Of a stretch of DNA of 64,000 nucleotides, positions 51,284 to 58,786 are shown one piece after another (position 1 is the stretch's first letter; each line of letters starts with the position of its first letter). The notes below the pieces were generated by a model. The model ran no database searches. It was not told the DNA's origin and saw nothing but the letters and a program-made list of their open reading frames with translations. The translations under genes were made by a program, and so were the position numbers. The stretch is taken from NCBI RefSeq assembly GCF_041821085.1, contig NZ_JBGUAZ010000011.1:1-64000 (forward strand). Reading direction: 5' to 3'. The stretch comes from Natrinema sp. HArc-T2. GTDB lineage: Archaea; Halobacteriota; Halobacteria; Halobacteriales; Natrialbaceae.

Positions 51284-52059
51284 CGACCATCACCGTCCGG
51301 AGCGGCATCTTCCGGCTTATCCGCTGGCGTTTCGAACGCAGCATCGAAGAAGGCAACTTCCAACTCGACTGTTCGGTCAAAGAGCCGTGCCAGCCGCTGT
51401 TGTCGCCGGTTCGATGCGGCAGCCCCTTCCCGGTCCAGTTCCATCCGGAGCCAGGAGACGAACGCATCGAATGCAGGATTGTCATGGAGGGTGACCCACT
51501 CGGCGAGATACTCCCGCTCTGGCAGTTCCGTTCCCTTGCCGGCCCACGACCGATAGATCCACTCAGCCGGGACGAGGGCTGCAAGCGTTTCTGCATAGCC
51601 GCCTTCCCGCGCGGCACGCCCAAGCAGGTCCTGTAACGCCCGCGTCACCGGCATCAGCGTGGGATCAGTTCGCTCGGCAGCGGGCACCTCGAGTGCGTCG
51701 AACGAGCGCTCGAAGTAGTCGTCTTCGTCGTCGGTGAGCGTCCCGAGGAAGTCCGCGAGCTGGGACTTGGCAGCCATCGAGGGTGCATCGCCGAGCGCGT
51801 GGCCGAAGGTCCCGACCAACGTCTCGAGGAAGGCGTAGTCCTGGACGAGATACCGGCGAAACGCCGCGTCGTCGAGCGTCCCGGCGTGTAGTTCTTCGGT
51901 GAACCGATGTTCGGTCGCGGCGGTCCAGTTAGGTTCAGACCGCGCTCGACACCACTCTGTAAACCGCGGTTCGTCGCCGTCTGTGCTATCGCCGGACTCG
52001 GATTCGACGGTCGCAGCGTACTCGTCGAACGTGTCGGCGACGGAATCACGGCTGCTCAT
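51277..52059 (-). CDS. TenA-family protein lacking the active-site Cys (TenA_E type)
   Basis: A 260-residue all-helical TenA-fold protein: FRRYLVQDYAFLETLVGTFG, ALVPAEWIYRSWAGKG, and C-terminal VELEVAFFDAAF. In canonical thiaminase II a Cys lies in the PCxW motif; here the motif is PAEW, with Glu after Ala. TenA proteins without the Cys (TenA_E) are known to act on formylaminopyrimidine or aminopyrimidine in thiamin salvage in plants. The start MSSRDS overlaps the stop of the TenA_C gene (ATGA). An N-terminal extension of about 45 acidic residues precedes the fold. Confidence 0.82.
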   Translation of the reverse strand: MSSRDSVADTFDEYAATVESESGDSTDGDEPRFTEWCRARSEPNWTAATEHRFTEELHAGTLDDAAFRRYLVQDYAFLETLVGTFGHALGDAPSMAAKSQLADFLGTLTDDEDDYFERSFDALEVPAAERTDPTLMPVTRALQDLLGRAAREGGYAETLAALVPAEWIYRSWAGKGTELPEREYLAEWVTLHDNPAFDAFVSWLRMELDREGAAASNRRQQRLARLFDRTVELEVAFFDAAFETPADKPEDAAPDGDGRW

Positions 52060-52721
52060 ATCGACCACGCTTCCTGTCGCCAAGCAGCGTCCCAGAAGCG
52101 GTACTCGTAACGTGCGGAGGTCCGGAACAGCTCACGATAGCGGTCGCGTTCGTCGGGGGTCGACTCGGCCCACACGTCGTCCATCAGGTCCTTGCACCAC
52201 TCGGTGAGTTCCGTGAATTCCTCACCGGCGTACATATCGATCCACTCGGCGTACCCCTCGTGGTCGGGCCGGCCCTGCTCTGCCAAGCGCTTCCCGGTGA
52301 CATTGAACCCCCACATACAGGGCAGCAGTGCGGCGATCAGGTCACCGAAGGTCCCCGTTGCTGCGGTCCGGACGAGGAAATCGGTATACCCCTGTGTCGT
52401 CGGCGACGGCTCAGTCGCTTCGAGTTCGGCCTCGCTGATCCCGAAGGTCTCAGCATAGGCACGGTGCAGATCCATTTCGGTGTTGATCGTCGAATCCAGC
52501 AACTCCGCGAAGGTCCCCATCCGCTCGAGGTCCGGCGCCATCGCCGCGCCGTGGGCGAACACGCGGGCGTACTCGATCAGATAGACGTAGTCCTGGCGGA
52601 CCCAGTAACGGAAGGGCTCCTCGTCGAGGGTTCCCTCCCCAAGCTGGGTGACCATCGGATGCTCGAGGATCGCCTTCCAGATCGGATCCCCGATCGTGGA
52701 CAGTTCGTCAGTAGCGCTCAT
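52056..52721 (-). CDS. tenA: TenA thiaminase II-type aminopyrimidine aminohydrolase
   Basis: A 221-residue protein with TenA signatures: HPMVTQLGEGTLDEEPFRYW, VRQDYVYLIEYARVFAHGA, ALLPCMWGFNVTGKRL with the active-site Cys, and C-terminal YEYRFWDAAWRQ containing the catalytic Glu. The enzyme hydrolyses 4-amino-5-aminomethyl-2-methylpyrimidine to hydroxymethylpyrimidine in thiamin salvage. It is first in an operon of two TenA genes, a symporter and a small membrane protein, all overlapping. No riboswitch could be recognised upstream. Confidence 0.9.
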   Translation of the reverse strand: MSATDELSTIGDPIWKAILEHPMVTQLGEGTLDEEPFRYWVRQDYVYLIEYARVFAHGAAMAPDLERMGTFAELLDSTINTEMDLHRAYAETFGISEAELEATEPSPTTQGYTDFLVRTAATGTFGDLIAALLPCMWGFNVTGKRLAEQGRPDHEGYAEWIDMYAGEEFTELTEWCKDLMDDVWAESTPDERDRYRELFRTSARYEYRFWDAAWRQEAWSI

Positions 52722-52857
52722 ACATGCTGATGGGCGCTTTGCCGACTTATAACTTGATAATATAGGCCAGTTATCCTCTGCCTGAACATCCGGACAACCG
52801 TCATCTCAGCGGTTGGCTATCCGCGTCGAGACGTGAGCACAACGTGCTATCCGGTGA

Positions 52858-52977
52858 CGAAAGCAGGCCGATACGACCGAACTCGTCGAGCACGCCTGGC
52901 AACTGGCCGCCAATCGTTTCCTCGAGTACGACGTCAAACCACGGGAAGCAATCGACGTACTCGAGATTGGATCGTAG
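52858..52977 (+). pseudogene. C-terminal gene remnant (copy 1)
   Basis: After an in-frame TGA the frame reads TELVEHAWQLAANRFLEYDV, then KPREAIDVLEIGS and a stop at 52975-52977. The second part is repeated almost exactly at 58255-58296 (FLEYDVKPREAIGV). It looks like the 3' end of a gene family member with no start. I cannot name the family. Except for this, the gap 52722-53021 holds nothing recognisable. Confidence 0.5.
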
Positions 52978-53021
52978 GAATCTGTCACAAAACAGCTCAC
53001 ACAGAGAGTGCCGCCCCAGTA

Positions 53022-53660
53022 TTAAAACAGTTCGTCGAGCGGACGATCGGCGTCGTCCTCGGTGGTGGCGTCTAGGTCTGGTTCCACTGGGGGAGCGTCG
53101 AAGAGTCGGCCGCCACCACGTTCCCGGGCAGCCAACACATCGTCAAGTTCGGCTTGCATTTCATCGTCGAGAGTGGGCGCGGTGAAAGCGTTGGCAACGT
53201 CATCAGGCAGGGCGGGACGAGGTGCATTTCGGTGCCGCTCGATTTTCTCAGTGAGGTAGAGGTTGTCCTGAAGGGCGCGCAGCACAGGCACGTACCGGAG
53301 GTAGTCGTATTCATCAAGTAGGGTGATGCCGTAGCTGGTGAACCGCCAGAACTCGCGTGGATCATTCTGTTCAGCGTCATCACCGTTATAGACATGTTTT
53401 GTCACGAGTTCTTTCTCCGCGAGGCGGTCGAGATGCTCAAGGATGGTCGACCGATTCTTGGGTACCAGGTATTCCAATTCGTCCAGTGTGACGAGATGGT
53501 CAGGATGCCCGAGGGTTGCTTGGATAATGTAGTAGCGAGTTTTCTGCGTGATAAACCGGTGTGCGCGTCGCTGTTTTTCGAACGGCAGAACGTCTTCCCC
53601 ACCGAAAGGATCGGTTGGCCTTTCGGGTGGACCGCGGTGGGCGTCCGCGCTATTGCTCAT
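53022..53660 (-). CDS. Winged-helix transcriptional regulator
   Basis: A 212-residue protein with a winged-helix domain at about 30-115 (KQRRAHRFITQKTRYYIIQA, TLDELEYLVPKNRSTILEHL, DRLAEKELV, wing near WRFTSYGITLLDEY) and an extended C-terminal acidic tail. The pattern matches haloarchaeal plasmid- and element-borne regulators. It is divergent from the 53777 gene across 116 bases, which suggests autoregulation and control of that gene. Confidence 0.8.
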   Translation of the reverse strand: MSNSADAHRGPPERPTDPFGGEDVLPFEKQRRAHRFITQKTRYYIIQATLGHPDHLVTLDELEYLVPKNRSTILEHLDRLAEKELVTKHVYNGDDAEQNDPREFWRFTSYGITLLDEYDYLRYVPVLRALQDNLYLTEKIERHRNAPRPALPDDVANAFTAPTLDDEMQAELDDVLAARERGGGRLFDAPPVEPDLDATTEDDADRPLDELF

Positions 53661-53776
53661 ATGCGTCTTTTCCAGCCGAAGTTATGTAACTGTTCGGATT
53701 AGCCAGGTTGGGGTTAGACCGCTTCTGCCAACTTGTCCTATCAACACTTAAGGCGAACACTTCTGTAGAGTGGAAT

Positions 53777-54613
53777 ATGAGCGGTCCACGGGTTCCCCAG
53801 AACGCAAACGCCATCTACCAAGCTGTCAACCGAATATTCGAGGGGATAGAAGCGCCACAGAGAGACTGGCAGGAAGTCATTCGATACATGAATGAGGAAC
53901 TGCCACGATTCGAGCAAGCAGACACCAGTTACCTCGTTCTCGGTAGCTACCGGGGCCAGTACGGCCACCGGCTACGCGAGTTCGCCAACTGCTTGAACAT
54001 GCCAACCAACTCCGAGTCGATCGTGCTTGGAGACACACTCGATCTTGACACAGCGGTTATCCCTGCATTCGATATCAAAATCAATCTACTCGGTGAATTC
54101 GCTGACTCTATCGCGGGCGTCTACGAGAAAGAAGACGGCGGAGAGAGTCCTGAATTGGGCGTGTGCAGATCGTTGTTCGCGAGGAAGACGTTTGTGTTTC
54201 CTCGAGATTACACAGGCCTCACTCGTGGCGGCCTTGAAACACGAGAGGACGTTATCCAGGCAGCACTCTCCGTTTACTATACAGACTTTGACAACATCGA
54301 TGAGAAAAATCGAGAGCAAGAAAAGAAGAAACGAGAGTTAGCGTCGCTCATCACAGCCGCACAGCGTGAGGGGATCCATATCACCGAGCGCGAGTTAACC
54401 GACATTATCAAAGAGAGAACTGCCGGTGTTGACGAGGAACCGGCGGTGTACAGCTGGGTGCATCTGAGTTTCTTCAAGCGGTGGGAAGCGATGGGGCAAT
54501 GCCACACGTGGACAACGCTTGATGAACTGCGCAATCTTGCTGACGAGATGCCAGGGCCGGTGCGACCACGCTGGGAAACTGAATTTGACGTCGACACTTT
54601 CCTTGACGAATAG
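53777..54613 (+). CDS. Unknown haloarchaeal protein, possible TIR-like/Rossmann domain
   Basis: A 278-residue protein. After a helical start (AIYQAVNRIFEGIEAPQRDW) there is a strand YLVLGSYRGQYGHRLREFAN, a loop with SIVLGDTLDLDTAVIPAFDI, a strand ending GEFADSIAGVYEKEDGGESP followed by ELGVCRSL, and KTFVFPRDYTG. The order strand-arginine helix-acidic loop-ELG-strand resembles TIR-like and nucleoside deoxyribosyltransferase-type domains, in which a Glu before LG lies in the active site. The C-terminal third is helical and basic (EKNREQEKKKRELASL) with a final segment FFKRWEAMGQC. I infer a nucleotide- or NAD-handling domain with low certainty. The start MSGPRVPQ is favoured by the length of the promoter region to the divergent regulator. 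Confidence 0.7.
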   Translation: MSGPRVPQNANAIYQAVNRIFEGIEAPQRDWQEVIRYMNEELPRFEQADTSYLVLGSYRGQYGHRLREFANCLNMPTNSESIVLGDTLDLDTAVIPAFDIKINLLGEFADSIAGVYEKEDGGESPELGVCRSLFARKTFVFPRDYTGLTRGGLETREDVIQAALSVYYTDFDNIDEKNREQEKKKRELASLITAAQREGIHITERELTDIIKERTAGVDEEPAVYSWVHLSFFKRWEAMGQCHTWTTLDELRNLADEMPGPVRPRWETEFDVDTFLDE

Positions 54614-54827
54614 ACGTGGCTCAGCCGATATGCCAGTAGACCGTCTTATTGTAGCTTCAACCGTGAACTTGTGAGTACATCATCCTACGATCAAACTGCC
54701 AGTTCCAACTCATTTTTTGAAGCCCTGCAAGATATACAGCGCGAATGTCGCACAGGAAGGGTTCATATTCACCCCTCGTTGGCTACCGGAGAAGTTCTTC
54801 TTCGAGTAAGGTAAGATCAGCAGCCCG

Positions 54828-55694
54828 CTAAAATTCATCCCCACTATCGAGACTCGTCCCTACCCGGACTGGGTCGGACTCGGGATCAATCGCCACCAGA
54901 AATCGACCCATTAGCCACAGACTGATGGCCGTCAACGTTCCAAAGATGAGGATCTGGGGCAGCGGCACGACCTGCCCGTCGAGGGTCATGAAAACAATCA
55001 TTGCGAGGACAGCGCCGCCGAGCGTGGCGATCTTCACGAGCAAAACGGCGGTGAACGCGTATCCCCAAGATCGACGGTTCCAGAGCCAGTAGGCTGTCAG
55101 TGCAAATGCGGGGACGATGATGCCCAGATCCAGCGAATAGATGACCGCCGTGGGGAGTCCCGTCTCGGCGATGGCCGCTGGTGACGTCCCCGCGAGGGTC
55201 GCCGACAGAATCTCCGAGAGCCATAGCAACGAGACCAATACGGCCAGCGATAGCTGGAAGGCGACGTAGGGGCGGACGGACGCCTCACTCAGCTCCCGTT
55301 TCAGCACCGCCACATCGAGCCGAACCATTCCCCCGATGAACGTGAACAGCGTCAGCCAGAGCAACGTCGTATACACGAGGTACAGTTCGTTGAACGCGGT
55401 CATGAAGGCGTATGAGGCATAGGTGTACAACAGATAGCCAGTCACGCCAAGCCAAACGACGTAGCCTCGTAGCGACCCACGGTCTGCATAGTACAGCGAA
55501 ACAGCAAGGACTGGAACGCCGACCACGAGCGTTAACAGGTCTTGCCCGTAGATCTGGGGGAGCAACACCGGGTGATCGCGGTAGAAGTTCGGGACGAACA
55601 GTCCGACGCTGGTGGCAACTGTCGTTAGCACCAGCGTCGTGAGCGATGCGAGACGGTACAAGCGGGGGATCGGTGACCGGGACACGCCTACCAT
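54828..55694 (-). CDS. Polytopic membrane protein of unknown function
   Basis: A 288-residue protein with eight hydrophobic segments, including LVLTTVATSVGLFVPNFYRD, LLTLVVGVPVLAVSLYYADR and the last ILIFGTLTAISLWLMGRFLV. It has no obvious signal for a transport family. The haloarchaeal members that I recall are annotated only as hypothetical membrane proteins. Short loops carry the charged residues (YRDHP, YADRGS). It converges toward the gap at 54614-54827, which contains only a 47-codon frame beginning with GTG. Confidence 0.75.
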   Translation of the reverse strand: MVGVSRSPIPRLYRLASLTTLVLTTVATSVGLFVPNFYRDHPVLLPQIYGQDLLTLVVGVPVLAVSLYYADRGSLRGYVVWLGVTGYLLYTYASYAFMTAFNELYLVYTTLLWLTLFTFIGGMVRLDVAVLKRELSEASVRPYVAFQLSLAVLVSLLWLSEILSATLAGTSPAAIAETGLPTAVIYSLDLGIIVPAFALTAYWLWNRRSWGYAFTAVLLVKIATLGGAVLAMIVFMTLDGQVVPLPQILIFGTLTAISLWLMGRFLVAIDPESDPVRVGTSLDSGDEF

Positions 55695-55826
55695 TTCAGT
55701 TGTTGCTCCGCCTGGTGTCGCAGTGGGCCAGCACGGTCTTGTACGTGGGCAGTGATGGGACGTTGCACTCGGCGCAGGAATTCATCTACCGAAATGATCA
55801 TTCTGAGATACTGTATACGTACAGGT

Positions 55827-56201
55827 ATGAAAAGTCTCCTGACGTACGTGGGATCGACCATCCTCGTTGGACATGGGATTGTTAATCTTCTTGGCACCGC
55901 TGTGTATTTCGAACTCGCCGACGTCGCCTAGTTCCCGTACAAGACGACGCTCCTCGACAGTGCGGTGAACGTCGGAGACATGAGTGTGCGTGTGTTCGGG
56001 ATCCTGTGGGCGGTGGCTGCCATCGGATTCGTCGCCGCTGCCGGCGCGTTGTTCATTGATTGGGACCACTGGCCCTTGTTAGTGGGTACGGTTGCTGTCT
56101 TTTCGCTGGCCTTGACCGTCCTTGACTACACAGTCGCCTACGCCGGCATCGTCGTCAACGTAGGAATCCTCGCCGCAGTGGTGTATTCCCATTTCATGTG
56201 A
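55827..56201 (+). pseudogene. Small membrane protein gene interrupted by an in-frame TAG
   Basis: The frame MKSLLTYVGSTILVGHGIVN, LLGTAVYFELADVA is followed by TAG (55929-55931) and continues unbroken in the same frame FPYKTTLLDSAVNVGD, SVRVFGILWAVAAIGFVAAA and three further hydrophobic segments to a stop at 56201. The 124-codon product would be a four-segment membrane protein. The amber codon probably arose from CAG, GAG or TGG. Reinitiation at the internal ATG (55980) would give the last three membrane segments. It is divergent from the 54828 membrane protein. Confidence 0.7.
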
Positions 56202-56455
56202 TTCGGATCCGTCGTCAGGTTGCTATCGCTGGATACACCCGCTGTCTCTTGTACGCCCGTCCATCATATTCTTAACGGATAGTTTGAAACGTGCGAGATA
56301 CAGGGCGCAAATTCAGCATCACTATTGCTCACCTAGACGGAGGCAGAATTGGTCAATACAGGCGACAATCAAACTATCACCCCCGAACTACTATATTTGT
56401 TAGTTCAGTATGTCCACATTGGCCATGGTATATACTACCAAGGCCACTAAACATC

Positions 56456-57532
56456 ATGACATTGGAAGACCGCTACCTCGAAAACGAGTACTACACACAG
56501 GACGAACACGGTGACTTCGAATTATTTGATCTCGGGGATTTCGAGCTCGCGCGTGGGCAAACGCTCCGAGATGCTAAACTCGCCTATCAGACGTTCGGCG
56601 ACCTGAATGACGAGAAAGATAATGCCATCCTCTTTCCCCATATGTATTCTGGGACCCACCGGGATATGGAACGGTTTATCGGCGAAGACATGGCAATCGA
56701 CCCGACAGAGTATTTTGTCATTCTCCCAAATCAGTTCGGGAACGGCCTTTCGTCGTCACCGCACAACACGCCGCCACAAGACGGTGGTATGGGCTATTTT
56801 CCGGATGTAATGATCGAGGACGACATCCGTGCCCAGCACAAACTCATCACGGAACAGTTTGGGATTGAAGAACTCCAACTCGTCCTTGGGTGGTCGATGG
56901 GTGCACAGCAGACCTACGAGTGGATCGTTCGGTATCCGGATATGGTCAAGCGAGCCGCTCCAATCGCTGGTACGGCCAAGGTCACACCACACGACCAGCT
57001 TTTTATCGAAGCCCACAAAGAGATGATCCGTTCAGACCCCGCGTGGAACGAGGGGTTTTATACGGAGCCGCACGCTGTCCACACGGGGCTGCGGCGACAC
57101 GCTCTTATCTGGTCAGTTATGGGTCTAAGCACCCAGTTTTATCACCAGTCCGAACAGGCCTGGGAGCGGGCAGGATTCCAGTCAGTCGATGACTTCATGG
57201 CAAACTTCTTTGAGGACTGGTTCCTGCCAATGGACCCGAATAACCTACTCACGATGGCGACAAAATGGCAGCACGGCGACGTGAGTCGCAATACCGATGG
57301 CGATCTTGAAGCGGCGCTTGGCCGGATTGAAGCGAAAGTATACGTTATGCCTTTCGAGGAGAATATGTTTTTCCCGGTACGGGACTGCAAATACGAGGAG
57401 ACGATGATTCCAGACAGTGAGTTCCGACCGATCCCTAGCTTGTGGGGTCATTTTACCATGTTTGGTGTGTTCGACGAGGATCTCGAAACGATCGATGAAC
57501 ATATCAGTGATCTCCTGAACGAATCAGTGTAA
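56456..57532 (+). CDS. Alpha/beta hydrolase of the homoserine O-acetyltransferase family
   Basis: A 358-residue protein with N-terminal LFDLGDFELARGQTLRDAKL and LAYQTFGDL, typical of MetX-like proteins. The nucleophile elbow is GWSMGAQQ, the oxyanion region is ILFPHMYSGT, and the final His is in LWGHFTMFG; the acid residue is probably Glu in PFEENMFFP. MetX enzymes acetylate or succinylate homoserine, but this shorter member, with Glu as the acid and altered surrounding residues, may be a hydrolase of another ester. It stands alone without methionine genes. The upstream frame to 56291 lacks conserved features. Confidence 0.8.
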   Translation: MTLEDRYLENEYYTQDEHGDFELFDLGDFELARGQTLRDAKLAYQTFGDLNDEKDNAILFPHMYSGTHRDMERFIGEDMAIDPTEYFVILPNQFGNGLSSSPHNTPPQDGGMGYFPDVMIEDDIRAQHKLITEQFGIEELQLVLGWSMGAQQTYEWIVRYPDMVKRAAPIAGTAKVTPHDQLFIEAHKEMIRSDPAWNEGFYTEPHAVHTGLRRHALIWSVMGLSTQFYHQSEQAWERAGFQSVDDFMANFFEDWFLPMDPNNLLTMATKWQHGDVSRNTDGDLEAALGRIEAKVYVMPFEENMFFPVRDCKYEETMIPDSEFRPIPSLWGHFTMFGVFDEDLETIDEHISDLLNESV

Positions 57533-57776
57533 CACAGAGGATTTGGCAGCGCTCGATTCTCATTTTCCAGAATAGATGTCGGTACCGGCTGAATCCGGTT
57601 TTCCGCTGAGCTAGAGATGAATACCAACTCTGATGAAGTTAGCCTCTGAGCCGGTCATGCTACTCCTGACAGAAGCCGAGCAGTTCGAGCAATCCGTGCT
57701 GAGCTCACAGCACGAATGCGGCACGAGATCAGGAACGACCACAGCATTATCCCGCTTGCTTCCCTAGGGACCAAGG

Positions 57777-58070
57777 ATGGCAGACACGGAAAACGGACGA
57801 GAGAAGCAAGCAGACGACGAGAACCGACGTGAGGACGGAGTTCCAGACTCGCTTCCCGAGTGCCACCGTCGCGGCTGCACCGAGAGGGCGACGTTTGTCG
57901 TCCTCGAACGATATCAGGAAGAAACCGGGCACGGTGCCGTTGAGGCAGAGGCCGTTCTCTGTCAAGAGCATGCCGATGAAGAGAGTCCCACGAATCTTGA
58001 TGGCAGTTACGCGGATTACGTGTTTCGTGTCGAGCCTCTCCAAGAGACGCTGGACATGGACACAGCATGA
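57777..58070 (+). CDS. Small acidic haloarchaeal protein with possible zinc site
   Basis: A 97-residue protein with charged, disordered N-terminus (about 1-26), then PECHRRGCTERATFVVLERY and EAVLCQEHADEE. The C-x4-C and C-x2-H pattern could bind zinc. This is like short conserved haloarchaeal proteins of unknown function. It is likely real because of its GC-rich third positions and start near a purine run. The 244 bases upstream may hold a decayed remnant reading RAELTARMRHEIRNDHSII. Confidence 0.6.
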   Translation: MADTENGREKQADDENRREDGVPDSLPECHRRGCTERATFVVLERYQEETGHGAVEAEAVLCQEHADEESPTNLDGSYADYVFRVEPLQETLDMDTA

Positions 58071-58254
58071 TCAAACGGATTGTAGTTCGATCACTCCTGT
58101 CGTGCTGAATCCATGCTCTAAGTCTTGCACGCCATTACTGTCAGTTCACAGCTCAAATCTGCCACTGCACGGATGCTGATACTCACAAGCCGAAGGTTGA
58201 AACGCCACTTAGGCTCACTTCTCAGTGCAACGTTTGGATGTGCAACACTGTGGG

Positions 58255-58296
58255 TTTCTCGAGTACGACGTCAAACCACGCGAAGCCATCGGCGTA
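58255..58296 (+). pseudogene. C-terminal gene remnant (copy 2)
   Basis: Reads FLEYDVKPREAIGV in frame and is nearly identical in DNA to 52917-52960. The frame continues NLTRSRANPVFDGYC with no further similarity. The surrounding gap (58071-58379) shows nothing else recognisable. Confidence 0.45.
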
Positions 58297-58379
58297 AATC
58301 TTACTCGATCGCGAGCAAACCCCGTGTTCGACGGATACTGTTAAGCGGATGACTGTCGAAACAACGAGACAGAACTGCA

Positions 58380-58652
58380 ATGGCTCGCGTCACAGATCCA
58401 CGGCCACCACTTCCGGAGTGGATTCTCGAGTGCTACGACCGGCTGTGTACGCAGGCATGTCGGCCAGACCAAGGAGAAGACGGTGTTCCGCTGATCAATT
58501 ATGACGATGCCACCGACATATTGGTCGCCGATACAGAGTTAGCACTCGAGCACCGAGATGTCGAGCACGCGCTTACGCGGCTCCTCGAGCGGGGCTACTT
58601 CTACGAAGTCGAGGATGAACTTCGGATCACATCCCCAGAAGAGCAGTGTTAA
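58380..58652 (+). CDS. Small haloarchaeal hypothetical protein, likely winged-helix-like
   Basis: A 90-residue acidic protein: WILECYDRLCTQACRPDQGE, then EHRDVEHALTRLLERGYFYE and VEDELRITSP. The second half resembles a winged-helix recognition region and wing. No family name is known to me. Codon usage is genome-like, so I accept it as coding. It converges with the decaying GHKL-type gene. Confidence 0.6.
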   Translation: MARVTDPRPPLPEWILECYDRLCTQACRPDQGEDGVPLINYDDATDILVADTELALEHRDVEHALTRLLERGYFYEVEDELRITSPEEQC

Positions 58653-58786
58653 CGACTCTTCGAAGAGCTATCCTGCGTATCGATAGGTCAACGATGCCGA
58701 GTTCGAGCCACTGCACTCAACTCGAGTCAGTTCGACATCTCACCATTCCATTACCGGAATTGTCCAGAAGTGATGGCCGCGTTCTG

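Noticed and set aside
52722-52800. Possible TPP riboswitch upstream of the TenA operon
   Set aside because: A ctgaga-like element occurs on the minus strand, but the second conserved arm of the thi-box could not be found in the right order.
54671-54814. GTG-initiated 47-codon frame after the 53777 gene
   Set aside because: Too short, with no ribosome-binding sequence or family resemblance; coding status cannot be supported.
57655-58074. 139-codon minus-strand frame
   Set aside because: Antisense to the 57777 small gene, with no conserved features; the plus-strand frame has better codon usage and a clear Cys/His pattern.
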